From NCBI RefSeq assembly GCF_010858045.1, contig NZ_JAAGVC010000019.1, positions 1 to 64,000 of the forward strand: a DNA stretch of 64,000 bases, given 5' to 3'. Below, one piece after another: positions 32,282 to 40,201 of the stretch. The translations under genes were made by a program, and so were the position numbers. Position 1 is the first letter of the stretch. The number at the start of each line of letters is the position of its first letter. The stretch is from Nocardia cyriacigeorgica (GTDB lineage: Bacteria; Actinomycetota; Actinomycetes; Mycobacteriales; Mycobacteriaceae). The notes under the pieces were generated by a model that was given only the letters and a program-made list of their open reading frames with translations, was not told where the DNA came from and did no database searches.

Positions 32282-32697
32282 CAGAACTGCTCCTCCCTGG
32301 TCACGATCCTGCACTTCATGGGGAGCTTGTGCATCGCGCGGCGCAGGGCCTCACGAGCGATCTCCTCGTTGGGGTAAGACATTTCGAACATCACGCGGCC
32401 GGGCTTGACGTTCGCGACCCACCACTCCGGCGAACCCTTACCGGAACCCATGCGGGTTTCGGCAGGCTTCTTGGTGAGCGGGCGATCCGGGTAGATGTTG
32501 ATCCAGATCTTGCCGCCACGCTTGATGTGGCGGGTCATCGCGATACGCGCCGACTCGATCTGCCGGTTGGTGACGTACGCAGGCTCGAGCGCCTGGATAC
32601 CGAACTCACCGAACGCCACCGAGGTGCCGCCCTTGGCCATACCGGACCGGCTCGGGTGATGCTGCTTGCGGTGCTTGACCTTGCGAGGCATCAGCAT
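32281..32697 (-). CDS. rplP: 50S ribosomal protein L16
   Basis: A 138-residue L16 protein. MLMPRKVKHRKQHHPSRSG is the standard N-terminus, followed by GEFGIQALEPAYVTNRQIES, KIWINIYPDRPLTKKPAETR, MGSGKGSPEWWVANVKPGRV and the final LPMKCRIVTREEQF. It contacts the A-site tRNA elbow in the large subunit. The start at 32697 has GGAGGG seven bases upstream, and the gene follows rpsC by three bases. Confidence 0.98.
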   Translation of the reverse strand: MLMPRKVKHRKQHHPSRSGMAKGGTSVAFGEFGIQALEPAYVTNRQIESARIAMTRHIKRGGKIWINIYPDRPLTKKPAETRMGSGKGSPEWWVANVKPGRVMFEMSYPNEEIAREALRRAMHKLPMKCRIVTREEQF

Positions 32698-32700
32698 GCG

Positions 32701-33498
32701 TCAGCCCTCCTGTGTCTCTGCCGGTGCCTCCGCCACGGCGGTGGCGGCGCGGCCGGCCTCGGTGCTGGTCGCGGTGGTGCCAGCGGAACCGGAACGACGC
32801 GGACGGCTCGGACGCTCGCGGCGCGGGCGATCGCCGGCCGGAGCGCTCGGGGCGGCCAGCTCACGCTTGCCACCGACGATGTCGCCCTTGTAGATCCAGA
32901 CCTTCACACCGATACGACCGAAGGTGGTCTTGGCCTCGTAGAGGCCGTAGTCGATGTCGGCACGCAGCGTGTGCAGCGGCACCCGACCCTCGCGGTAGAA
33001 CTCCGAGCGCGACATCTCGGCGCCACCGAGGCGGCCCGAGCACTGCACGCGGATGCCCTTGACGTTCGGCGAACGCATGGCCGACTGGATGGCCTTACGC
33101 ATCGCGCGACGGAACGCCACACGGTTGGACAGCTGCTCGGCCACACCCTGGGCAACCAGCTGGGCATCGGACTCGGGGTTCTTGACCTCGAGGATGTTCA
33201 GCTGAACCTGCTTGCCGGTGAGCTTCTCCAGCTCGGCGCGGATGCGATCGGCCTCGGCGCCACGGCGTCCGATGACGATGCCGGGACGCGCGGTGTGGAT
33301 GTCGACGCGAACCCGGTCACGGGTGCGCTCGATCTCCACCTTCGAGATGCCCGCCCGCTCCATGCCGGTGGACAGCAGCTTGCGGATCGCGACGTCTTCC
33401 TTGACGTAATCCGCGTACTGCTTGTCGGCGTACCAACGGGACTTCCAATCGGTGGTGATACCGAGGCGGAAGCCATGGGGATTGATCTTCTGTCCCAT
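32701..33498 (-). CDS. rpsC: 30S ribosomal protein S3
   Basis: A 265-residue S3 protein. MGQKINPHGFRLGITTDWKS starts it, KH-domain sequences VDIHTARPGIVIGRRGAEAD follow, and the C-terminal domain has FYREGRVPLHTLRADIDYGL and GRIGVKVWIYKGDI. An actinobacteria-type basic/Ala-rich tail of about 50 residues is appended. S3 lies at the mRNA entry and has helicase activity with S4 and S5. The ATG follows the rplV stop directly. Confidence 0.98.
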   Translation of the reverse strand: MGQKINPHGFRLGITTDWKSRWYADKQYADYVKEDVAIRKLLSTGMERAGISKVEIERTRDRVRVDIHTARPGIVIGRRGAEADRIRAELEKLTGKQVQLNILEVKNPESDAQLVAQGVAEQLSNRVAFRRAMRKAIQSAMRSPNVKGIRVQCSGRLGGAEMSRSEFYREGRVPLHTLRADIDYGLYEAKTTFGRIGVKVWIYKGDIVGGKRELAAPSAPAGDRPRRERPSRPRRSGSAGTTATSTEAGRAATAVAEAPAETQEG

Positions 33499-33900
33499 TT
33501 ACTTTGCCCCTCCCTTCCGGCGGCTACGAGTGGCGCCGGCAGTGGGCACGCTCTCGACCTCGATGGTGATGTGGCTGGTGCGCTTGCGGATCCGGAACGC
33601 GCGGCCCTGGGCCCGCGGCTGGAAACGCTTCATGGTGGCGCCCTCGTCGACGTAGGCCGTCGAGATCACCAGCGTGTCGGGGTTGAGGCCGAGGTTGTTC
33701 TCGGCGTTCGCCGCGGCGCTCGCCACGACCTTGGCAACCGGCTCGCTCGCGGCCTGCGGCGCGAACTTCAGGATCGCCAGAGCGTCTTCGACCCGCTTGC
33801 CGCGGACCAGGTCCACGACGCGGCGAGCCTTCATCGGGGTGACGCGCACGTGCTTGGCGGTCGCCCGGGCAGTGGGGTTCTGAGTCTCAGTGGTCGTCAT
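33499..33900 (-). CDS. rplV: 50S ribosomal protein L22
   Basis: A 133-residue L22 protein: AKHVRVTPMKARRVVDLVRG, VEDALAILKFAPQAASEPVA, KVVASAAANAENN and the beta-hairpin loop KRFQPRAQGRAFRIRKRTSH, which lines the exit tunnel and is the site of macrolide-resistance mutations in other bacteria. No unusual change is visible. It overlaps rpsS by four bases and is followed at once by rpsC. Confidence 0.98.
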   Translation of the reverse strand: MTTTETQNPTARATAKHVRVTPMKARRVVDLVRGKRVEDALAILKFAPQAASEPVAKVVASAAANAENNLGLNPDTLVISTAYVDEGATMKRFQPRAQGRAFRIRKRTSHITIEVESVPTAGATRSRRKGGAK

Positions 33901-34178
33901 CGCCGCTTGCTCTTCCGGTCTTCCTTGACGTGGCTCTTGAACGTCCTGGTCGGCGCGAACTCACCGAGCTTGTGCCCGACCATGTTCTCCGAGACGAACA
34001 CCGGCACGTGCTTGCGGCCGTCGTGGACGGCGAAGGTGTGGCCGATGAAATCGGGGGTGATGGTCGAACGACGCGACCAGGTCTTGATGACCTGCTTGGT
34101 GCCCTTGTCGTTCTGCACGTCCACCTTCGCTTGGAGGTGGTCGTCGACGAACGGGCCCTTCTTCAGGCTGCGTGGCAT
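33897..34178 (-). CDS. rpsS: 30S ribosomal protein S19
   Basis: A 93-residue S19 protein with the conserved PRSLKKGPFVDDHLQAKV, IKTWSRRSTITPDFIGHTF and VHDGRKHVPVFVSENMVGHK blocks and a GEFAPTRTFKSHVKEDRKSK tail. It forms the small-subunit head near the A site. GGAGG lies upstream of its ATG, and rplB ends 14 bases before it. Confidence 0.98.
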   Translation of the reverse strand: MPRSLKKGPFVDDHLQAKVDVQNDKGTKQVIKTWSRRSTITPDFIGHTFAVHDGRKHVPVFVSENMVGHKLGEFAPTRTFKSHVKEDRKSKRR

Positions 34179-34192
34179 TTCTTACCTCCTCC

Positions 34193-35029
34193 TTAGCGCT
34201 TCTTGCCGGTCTTGCGGCGGCGGACGATGAGCTTGTCGCTCGGACGGTTGGGCTTGCGGGTGCGGCCTTCCGGCTGACCCCACGGCGAGACCGGGTGGCG
34301 ACCACCGGAGGTCTTGCCCTCACCACCACCGTGCGGGTGGTCGACCGGGTTCATGACGACACCACGGACCGTGGGACGGCGTCCCTTCCAGCGCATACGG
34401 CCGGCCTTGCCCCAGTTGATGTTCGACTGCTCGGCGTTGCCGACCTCGCCGACGGTGGCGCGGCAGCGCACGTCGACGCGGCGGATCTCACCGGAGGGCA
34501 TACGCAGCGTGGCGTAGGGGCCTTCCTTACCCAGCAGCTGGATGCTCATACCGGCCGAGCGGGCCAGCTTGGCACCGCCGCCGGGACGCAGCTCCACCGC
34601 GTGGATGGTGGTACCGGTGGGGATGTTGCGCAGCGGCAGGTTGTTACCCGGCTTGATGTCGGCGGTGGGGCCGGACTCGATCGGGGTGCCCTGCGTCACG
34701 CCCTTGGGGGCGATGATGTAGCGCTTCTCGCCGTCGCGGTAGTGCAGCAGCGCGATGTTCGCGGTCCGGTTGGGGTCGTACTCGATGTGCGCGACCTTGG
34801 CCGGGATGCCGTCCTTGTCCAGCCGACGGAAGTCGATCAGACGGTAGGCCCGCTTGTGACCGCCACCGCGGTGGCGGGTGGTGATGCGACCGTGGGCGTT
34901 ACGACCGCCGCTCTTGGTGAGCGGACGGATCAGCGACTTCTCGGGGGTCGACCGGGTGATCTCGGCGAAGTCCGAGACAGACGACCCGCGGCGGCCCGGG
35001 GTTGTCGGCTTGTACTTACGGATTGCCAT
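34193..35029 (-). CDS. rplB: 50S ribosomal protein L2
   Basis: A 278-residue L2 protein: MAIRKYKPTTPGRRGSSVSD, KSGGRNAHGRITTRHRGGGH, YRLIDFRRLDKDGIPAKVAH, then MRWKGRRPTVRGVVMNPVDH and the PHGGGEGKTSGGRHPVSPWG block with the conserved peptidyl-transferase His, ending in basic residues. It is needed for subunit joining and peptidyl transfer. Normal length; rplW ends 33 bases upstream. Confidence 0.98.
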   Translation of the reverse strand: MAIRKYKPTTPGRRGSSVSDFAEITRSTPEKSLIRPLTKSGGRNAHGRITTRHRGGGHKRAYRLIDFRRLDKDGIPAKVAHIEYDPNRTANIALLHYRDGEKRYIIAPKGVTQGTPIESGPTADIKPGNNLPLRNIPTGTTIHAVELRPGGGAKLARSAGMSIQLLGKEGPYATLRMPSGEIRRVDVRCRATVGEVGNAEQSNINWGKAGRMRWKGRRPTVRGVVMNPVDHPHGGGEGKTSGGRHPVSPWGQPEGRTRKPNRPSDKLIVRRRKTGKKR

Positions 35030-35062
35030 GAGTTCTTCTCTGCTTTCTGGATTCCCAGGCGC

Positions 35063-35368
35063 TTACGCGACCGGGCCTCCGAAGATCTCGATGGGCTTGC
35101 TGTCGGCCGAGATGGTCACGAGCGCGCGCTTGGTGTTCTTGCGCTTGCCGTAACCGAAGCGGGTCCGCTTGCGCTTGCCCTGACGGTTGGCGGTGTTGAC
35201 GCTGGTGACCTTGACGCCGAAGACCTTCTCGACGGCGATCTTGATCTGCGTCTTGTTCGAGTCCGGGTGCACAAGGAAGGTGTAGGTACCTTCCTCGATC
35301 AGCCCGTAGGACTTCTCCGAGATGACCGGCGCAAGCAGGATGTCGCGGGGGTCGGCGATGGTGGTCAC
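35063..35368 (-). CDS. rplW: 50S ribosomal protein L23
   Basis: A 101-residue L23 protein: ADPRDILLAPVISEKSYGLI, YTFLVHPDSNKTQIKIAVEK, VFGVKVTSVNTANRQGKRKR and a C-terminal TKRALVTISADSKPIEIFGG. L23 docks trigger factor and SRP at the exit site. Its ATG overlaps the rplD stop (ATGA). Confidence 0.98.
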   Translation of the reverse strand: MTTIADPRDILLAPVISEKSYGLIEEGTYTFLVHPDSNKTQIKIAVEKVFGVKVTSVNTANRQGKRKRTRFGYGKRKNTKRALVTISADSKPIEIFGGPVA

Positions 35369-36045
35369 TTGCTCTCCTCCTGTGCCGCCTCAGCCGGCCC
35401 GTGCACGAAGGCGTTCAGGGCCTCGACGCTGAACACGACTTCGTCGCTTTCCAGCACGTCGTAGGTGTTGAGCTGATCCGGCGCGATCGGGTGCACGAAC
35501 TCGAGGTTCTGCACGCTCTTCCAGGCCGCGATGTCCTCACGACCGAGCACGACCAGGAACTTCTTCCGGTCCGACAGCTCGGACAGGAAGGTCTTCGCGG
35601 TCTTGGTCGACGGGGTCTGGCCCGCGACCAGTTCGCTGATCACGTGGATCCGCTCGTTGCGCGCGCGGTCCGACAGCGCTCCGCGCAGTGCGGCGCGGAT
35701 CATCTTCTTCGGGGTCCGCTGGCTGTAGTCGCGCGGCTTCGGGCCGTGCACGGTGCCACCACCGGCGAACTGCGGCGCGCGGGTCGAGCCCTGACGGGCG
35801 CGGCCGGTGCCCTTCTGCCGGTACGGCTTCTTGCCACCACCGCGGACTTCACCGCGGGTCTTGGTGGAGTGCGTGCCCTGACGCGCGGCGGCGAGCTGGG
35901 CAACGACCACCTGGTGCATCAGCGCGATGTTGGCGGTGGTGTCGAAGATCTCCGCGGGGAGTTCGACGGTGCCGTTGGTCTTGCCACCCAGTTCCTTGAC
36001 CGGCAGGGTCAGGTTGGTCTTCTTCTCAGTGCTCACAGCGCTCAT
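35365..36045 (-). CDS. rplD: 50S ribosomal protein L4
   Basis: A 226-residue L4 protein: LTLPVKELGGKTNGTVELP, VVAQLAAARQGTHSTKTRGE, KPYRQKGTGRARQGSTRAPQ (the tunnel loop), TVHGPKPRDYSQRTPKKMIR and FLVVLGREDIAAWKSVQNLE. In E. coli L4 also represses the S10 operon; no such leader structure can be claimed here. Its ATG overlaps the rplC stop (ATGA). A nearby downstream GTG (VSTEKK) is another possible start. Confidence 0.98.
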   Translation of the reverse strand: MSAVSTEKKTNLTLPVKELGGKTNGTVELPAEIFDTTANIALMHQVVVAQLAAARQGTHSTKTRGEVRGGGKKPYRQKGTGRARQGSTRAPQFAGGGTVHGPKPRDYSQRTPKKMIRAALRGALSDRARNERIHVISELVAGQTPSTKTAKTFLSELSDRKKFLVVLGREDIAAWKSVQNLEFVHPIAPDQLNTYDVLESDEVVFSVEALNAFVHGPAEAAQEESK

Positions 36046-36707
36046 GCGTGCGCACCACCCTTCACGGCGCTCTTGACGATCACGACGCCGCCCTTGCGAC
36101 CCGGGATCGCACCCTTGATCAGCAGCAGGCCGTTCTCGGCGTCGACCTTGTGAACCGAGAGGTTCTGCGTGGTGACGCGGTCGTTACCCATGCGGCCCGA
36201 CATGCGCATGCCCTTGAACACGCGGCCGGGGGTGGCGCAGCCACCGATGGAACCCGGGCGACGGTGCACGGCCTGCGCACCGTGGGAGGCACCCTGGCCA
36301 CGGAAGCCGTGGCGCTTCATGGTGCCGGCGAAGCCCTTGCCCTTGCTGGTGCCGGTGACGTCGACGTAGGTGCCCTCTTCGAAGACATCGGCGGAAAGCT
36401 CCTGGCCGACCTCGAAGGAGGAGGCGTCGGCGACGCGGATCTCCGCGATGTGCCGACGCGGGGTGACGCCTGCCTTGGCGAACTGGCCGGAGACCGGCTT
36501 GTTCACCTTGCGCGGGTCGATCGCGCCGAAGGCGAGCTGCACGGCGCTGTAGCCGTCGCGCTCTTCGGTGCGGATCTGGGTGACGACGTTCGGTCCGGCC
36601 TTGATGACGGTCACCGGGACGACGCGGTTCTTCTCGTCGAACACCTGGGTCATGCCGAGCTTGGTGCCCAGGATGCCGGCCGCTGGCCTGTTCTTGTTAT
36701 CAGTCAT
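36042..36707 (-). CDS. rplC: 50S ribosomal protein L3
   Basis: A 221-residue L3 protein: GILGTKLGMTQVFDEKNRVV, VIKAGPNVVTQIRTEERDGY, GFAGTMKRHGFRGQGASHGA, HRRPGSIGGCATPGRVFKGM and GAIPGRKGGVVIVKSAVKGG. It nucleates large-subunit assembly near the peptidyl-transferase centre. I use ATG 36707 as the family start; a GTG at 36725 that overlaps the rpsJ stop would add six residues. Confidence 0.97.
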   Translation of the reverse strand: MTDNKNRPAAGILGTKLGMTQVFDEKNRVVPVTVIKAGPNVVTQIRTEERDGYSAVQLAFGAIDPRKVNKPVSGQFAKAGVTPRRHIAEIRVADASSFEVGQELSADVFEEGTYVDVTGTSKGKGFAGTMKRHGFRGQGASHGAQAVHRRPGSIGGCATPGRVFKGMRMSGRMGNDRVTTQNLSVHKVDAENGLLLIKGAIPGRKGGVVIVKSAVKGGAHA

Positions 36708-36721
36708 GTCTCGAGTCCCCG

Positions 36722-37027
36722 TCACTGAATGTTGACGTCGACGCTGGCCGGCAGGTCGATACGCATGAGCGCGTCGACCGTCTTCGGCGTCGGGTCGAGG
36801 ATGTCGATCAGCCGCTTGTGCGTACGCATCTCGAAGTGCTCGCGCGAGTCCTTGTACTTGTGCGGCGAACGGATGACGCAGTACACGTTCTTCTCGGTCG
36901 GCAACGGCACCGGCCCGACGACCCGGGCCCCAGTGCGGGTCACCGTCTCGACGATCTTGCGCGCAGACGCGTCGATCGCCTCGTGGTCATAGGCCTTGAG
37001 CCTGATGCGGATCTTCTGTCCCGCCAC
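36722..37027 (-). CDS. rpsJ: 30S ribosomal protein S10
   Basis: A 101-residue S10 protein: AGQKIRIRLKAYDHEAIDAS, IVETVTRTGARVVGPVPLPT, VYCVIRSPHKYKDSREHFEM and LIDILDPTPKTVDALMRIDL. As first gene of the operon it is preceded by a 461-base non-coding region. It assembles in the small-subunit head and, with NusB, acts in antitermination. Confidence 0.98.
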   Translation of the reverse strand: MAGQKIRIRLKAYDHEAIDASARKIVETVTRTGARVVGPVPLPTEKNVYCVIRSPHKYKDSREHFEMRTHKRLIDILDPTPKTVDALMRIDLPASVDVNIQ

Positions 37028-37488
37028 GCTAAGTGTCCTTTTCTCCGCTTTCGTTCGTGATCCGGAAGCTGGGCTTCCGTACCACCCTCATTGGCACAGT
37101 CCGAACACACGAAGACGTCTCAGGGAGACCACGACCGGGACGCACCCAGTCTTCGCCGCTGTTCATCTGTCATGGTTCTCCGGTCCACGCGGTCGGGCGT
37201 GTCGCCCGCCCGCTCATTCCTCGGCCCCGGAAATCACTCCATGTCAGGCTCGGAACACTGTCCCGGACGTACCCACACCGAAAACGGTGAGGTACACGAT
37301 TGGTACTGCCTGCCCCACCCGACCAACCGTTTCAGGAAACGGGCACGGGCCGGTGCAAGGCAACCCGAACAGTATGCCCGAACCCCCCGGCCCGATCAAA
37401 TCGGGGTCGCCGCGCCCGGGAAAACCGGCCTGACGTGCATCGTCGCAGCCTACTACCGGCCTATCTTACCGCAGAGTAAGATAGCCGC
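37028..37488. other. Divergent non-coding region upstream of rpsJ and the DUF4442 gene
   Basis: No gene is visible in these 461 bases; the open frames are shadows. It must hold the S10 operon promoter (minus strand) and the promoter of the DUF4442 gene (plus). Two inverted repeats stand out: CCGTTTC-AG-GAAACGG at 37327-37342, about 300 bases before rpsJ, and the 9+9 bp repeat at 37461-37484. I could not pick a convincing -10/-35 pair. Confidence 0.6.
37461..37484. promoter_or_regulatory. Perfect 9+9 bp palindrome abutting the DUF4442 start codon
   Basis: CTATCTTAC, the spacer CGCAGA and GTAAGATAG form a perfect inverted repeat ending four bases before the ATG at 37489. The half-site size fits a TetR- or MarR-type operator, and its position would block transcription start. 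No regulator gene is adjacent. Confidence 0.55.
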
Positions 37489-37965
37489 ATGACCACAGAG
37501 ACCGTGACCTATCGCGGCTGGAAGAAGTTGCCGGACAATCGCCTGGGCCACACCCTGTTCTCGCTCGGCATGGTGGCGCGGGTGCCCTTCTTCGGCACCG
37601 TGCTACCGAACGTCGTGCGGCTGGAGCCGGGATTGTGCGAGGTCACCTCGCCGAAATGGTTCGGCATCCACAACCACCTCGGCACCTTTCACGCCATCGC
37701 GGCGTGCAATCTGGCCGAAGTCGCCATGGGCATGCTCAGCGAGGCCACCGTGCCGACCACCCACCGGTGGATTCCCAAGGCGATGAACGTGCAGTACCTG
37801 GCCAAGGCGGAGACCGGGTTGCGCGCGGTGGCCAAGCTGCCCGAGATCCCCGATTTCGACTCGATCGTCGAAGGAACCGAGGTGATGGTGCCGGTGTCGA
37901 TCTATGACAAGCACGGCCTCGAGGTCGTGCACGCCGACATCACCACCTGGGTCACCCCGAAGTAG
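37489..37965 (+). CDS. DUF4442 hotdog-fold protein (acyl-CoA thioesterase-like)
   Basis: A 158-residue soluble protein. GIHNHLGTFHAIAACNLAEVAMGMLSE (given in part: IHNHLGTFHAIAACNLAE) is the hotdog helix region characteristic of DUF4442/YiiD-like thioesterases, followed by HRWIPKAMNVQYLAKAETG and EVMVPVSIYDKHGLEVVHAD strands. Such proteins are thought to hydrolyse acyl-CoA; substrate unknown. The transcript is probably leaderless or has a very short leader, since a palindromic operator-like site ends four bases before the ATG. Convergent with the lipase gene. Confidence 0.82.
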   Translation: MTTETVTYRGWKKLPDNRLGHTLFSLGMVARVPFFGTVLPNVVRLEPGLCEVTSPKWFGIHNHLGTFHAIAACNLAEVAMGMLSEATVPTTHRWIPKAMNVQYLAKAETGLRAVAKLPEIPDFDSIVEGTEVMVPVSIYDKHGLEVVHADITTWVTPK

Positions 37966-37969
37966 GGCA

Positions 37970-37986
37970 GGCCCGGCGGCCGGGCC
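37970..37986. terminator. GC hairpin between convergent DUF4442 and lipase genes
   Basis: GGCCCGG-CGG-CCGGGCC is a perfect 7-bp stem with a 3-base loop inside the 30-base gap between two convergent stops. It may act in both directions; no T-run is present. Confidence 0.45.
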
Positions 37987-37995
37987 GGCCGCTGC

Positions 37996-38949
37996 TCAGC
38001 AGGGCAGCGGGCGGTCGCGGCCGTCAAGCGCATTGGCGACGGCGGTGATCGCGCGGGCGTCGGCGAGCATGGCGCTGTGATCGGCCTTGTCGGCCGGGCA
38101 GCCGTCCTGCAACCAGATATTGCGGTCGTCGGCGTCGGGCTGGGCGAGCAGCGCGGTGTCGGTGGGAGTGATCACGGTGTCGGCGCGGGACGCGATGGCG
38201 GTGTAGCGGATGCCTGGCAGGGTCTCGCCGCCGGCGTTGAGCCGGTGCAGCAGGGGTGAGCCCGCCGCCTGCTGCGCACCAGGGGTGCCGAAGACCTGGG
38301 TGGCGATCTGCCCGTCGGCCAGCCCGAGCGAGGCGAGATCCGGATACATCTCGCGCAGGCCGTCCCAGGTGGTGCCCCGGTACGGAGTGCCGAGCGTGAC
38401 CACGGTCGCGATATCGGCACCGCCGCGTTCGCGCAGGTACTGCCGGATCACCGTGCCACCGGTGGAATGGCCCACCAGGGCGAGGCGCGGGGCGCCGGTG
38501 CGTTCGCGCACGGTGCGCACCACATCGGCGAGCTCATCGGCCATGTTCTCGATCGAGGCCACTCCCCATACCGGGCGACCGGACAGCGCCGCACCCACCG
38601 GGCCGACGCCGACCGAGGAGCCCGCGTGCCCGCTGACCGCATCGACCAGAGCGGGGCCCTGACCCAGATTCGCCGCGAACACACAGTGCCCTTCGCCGCG
38701 CAGCGCGGGCGCGAGCACACCGAAGCTGCGGGTGATGTCGGTACCGGAGCCGTGCACCAGCAGCACCGGCTCCCGATTCGGCGCGAGCACACACCCGGAA
38801 TCGTTGGCGCCGGCCAGCGGCGGAAGAAAGACCTGGGCCGTCCCGGAGGGGGCGAGAGTGATCGCCGCGAATGCGACGGTCGTCACTACGACAGCGAGGC
38901 GGGCTGCTCCTCGGACCAGCGGACCGAGGGTCGATTTTCCGATGCGCAT
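37996..38949 (-). CDS. Secreted lipase/esterase (alpha/beta hydrolase)
   Basis: A 317-residue exported enzyme. The signal peptide has basic residues, a hydrophobic stretch around 18-32 and a likely cleavage after SGTAQ. NREPVLLVHGSGTDITRSFG holds the oxyanion HG, VGHSTGGTVIRQYLRERGGA the nucleophile elbow, followed by VVTLGTPYRGTTWDGL and a late DHSAMLADARA with the likely catalytic His. It matches class 2 (lipase EstA/LipA type) triacylglycerol lipases. ATG 38949 lies one base after the stop of the mycolyltransferase, so the pair is co-transcribed and probably acts on cell-envelope lipids. Confidence 0.85.
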   Translation of the reverse strand: MRIGKSTLGPLVRGAARLAVVVTTVAFAAITLAPSGTAQVFLPPLAGANDSGCVLAPNREPVLLVHGSGTDITRSFGVLAPALRGEGHCVFAANLGQGPALVDAVSGHAGSSVGVGPVGAALSGRPVWGVASIENMADELADVVRTVRERTGAPRLALVGHSTGGTVIRQYLRERGGADIATVVTLGTPYRGTTWDGLREMYPDLASLGLADGQIATQVFGTPGAQQAAGSPLLHRLNAGGETLPGIRYTAIASRADTVITPTDTALLAQPDADDRNIWLQDGCPADKADHSAMLADARAITAVANALDGRDRPLPC

Positions 38950-38950
38950 G

Positions 38951-39961
38951 TCATATCCCCAGGGCCGGAGCCAGCGTCGGCCAGGAATCCTTCAGCGCGT
39001 CCTGCCAGTATCCCCAGGAATGGGTGCCATCGGGCCGGAAGTTGTAGGTGGCCGGAATTCCGAGATCATTCAGCCGGTCCTGCATATTGTGCGAGCAGTA
39101 ATTCGTCGCGGCCTCGATGATGCCGCCGAGCACGATTTGATTCGCGAAAAGCCATGGGCCTTCCAATGAATACTTGCCGCCGTATTGGTCGTACATACCC
39201 GGCAGGCCGCTTCCGCTGGAAATGTAGAGCGCTTTTCCGCGCAGGCCCTCGGCCTGGACATAGGGGTCGTTGGCGGCCCAGGCCGGATCGCTCGGCGGGC
39301 CGTACATGTTGTCCTTGTCGGCCAGGCCCCACTCTTCGATGGTGAGCCGCACGAACTCCTGCCCGGCCGGATCGCTGATCTGCGCGCATCCGCTGTAGGC
39401 GGCCGCCGCGTCGTACAGATCGCCGGTGGTTGCCGCGAGCGCCAGACTGCTGGTACCGGACATGGAGAATCCCGCGATGCCGTTGCGACCGTTGCTGCCG
39501 AGGTATTCGTCGATCAGCGGCGGCAGCTCGCTGGTGAGGAAGGTCTTCCACTTCTGCTTGCCCAGCCGCGGATCATCGGTGCGCCAGTCGGCGTAGTAGC
39601 TGAACATGCCGCCGATCGGCGAGACCGCGTGCACGTTCTTGTCGGCGAGGAAGTCGAGCACATCGGTCTTGGTCCCCCAATTGGCGCCGTCCACGCCGCC
39701 GCCCGCGCCCAGCAGCAGATACAGCACCGGCCGCGGCGCGCCGGTATCGGCCGCCTTCATCACTTCGACCGGAATATCGAGATCCATCGCCGCCGAATGC
39801 ACGGTGAGGGTGACATTGCGGGCGTCGCGCTCGGATACCGAAACAATCGACGATGCCGCGCGGGATTCCGTCGGCTCGGCGGACGCCGAGACGGGAAGGA
39901 TCGCGGTCGCGGTGACGGCGGCAGCCAGCAGCCCGAGCTGGCGGAGGTATCGGCCTCTCAT
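38951..39961 (-). CDS. Secreted mycolyltransferase, antigen 85 (Fbp) family
   Basis: A 336-residue exported esterase-family protein. A signal peptide ends near PVSASAEP. The catalytic Ser is in GIAGFSMSGTSSLALA, the end has GTHSWGYWQDALKDSWP with the catalytic His, and VLYLLLGAGGGVDGANWGTK with WKTFLTSELPPLIDEYLGSN are family motifs. Such enzymes transfer mycolic acids onto trehalose and arabinogalactan. The start ATG 39961 has GGGA upstream; the frame extends to 40276 without meaning. Cysteines near the AYSGCAQ and NYCSHN segments probably pair. The gene precedes the lipase by one base and diverges from the lycopene cyclase. Confidence 0.9.
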   Translation of the reverse strand: MRGRYLRQLGLLAAAVTATAILPVSASAEPTESRAASSIVSVSERDARNVTLTVHSAAMDLDIPVEVMKAADTGAPRPVLYLLLGAGGGVDGANWGTKTDVLDFLADKNVHAVSPIGGMFSYYADWRTDDPRLGKQKWKTFLTSELPPLIDEYLGSNGRNGIAGFSMSGTSSLALAATTGDLYDAAAAYSGCAQISDPAGQEFVRLTIEEWGLADKDNMYGPPSDPAWAANDPYVQAEGLRGKALYISSGSGLPGMYDQYGGKYSLEGPWLFANQIVLGGIIEAATNYCSHNMQDRLNDLGIPATYNFRPDGTHSWGYWQDALKDSWPTLAPALGI

Positions 39962-40201
39962 GATGTCCCTTCTGCATGTGGAACACCTCGATGCTCCGAA
40001 GGCAACGCTATGTTGCGGCACAACAACTTTCACGACTGGAATTGCGGGGACACCAGAAATGGGGGCAGCCGCCGGGGCCGTGGCAGCGGAATTCGGACCG
40101 ATTCGAATTTCTCTGTAACACCGACACTTTGCCCGCCGATATATCGCGGCACACGCGCGCGATGGTTGCGTCGGCGCCTCGGGTGCGGTTTGAATGCCTC
40201 T

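Noticed and set aside
37028..37488. Plus-strand frames of 85-145 aa before the DUF4442 gene
   Set aside because: Composition is low-quality and overlapping frames are open in several phases; no homology is evident. The region is better read as a divergent promoter region.
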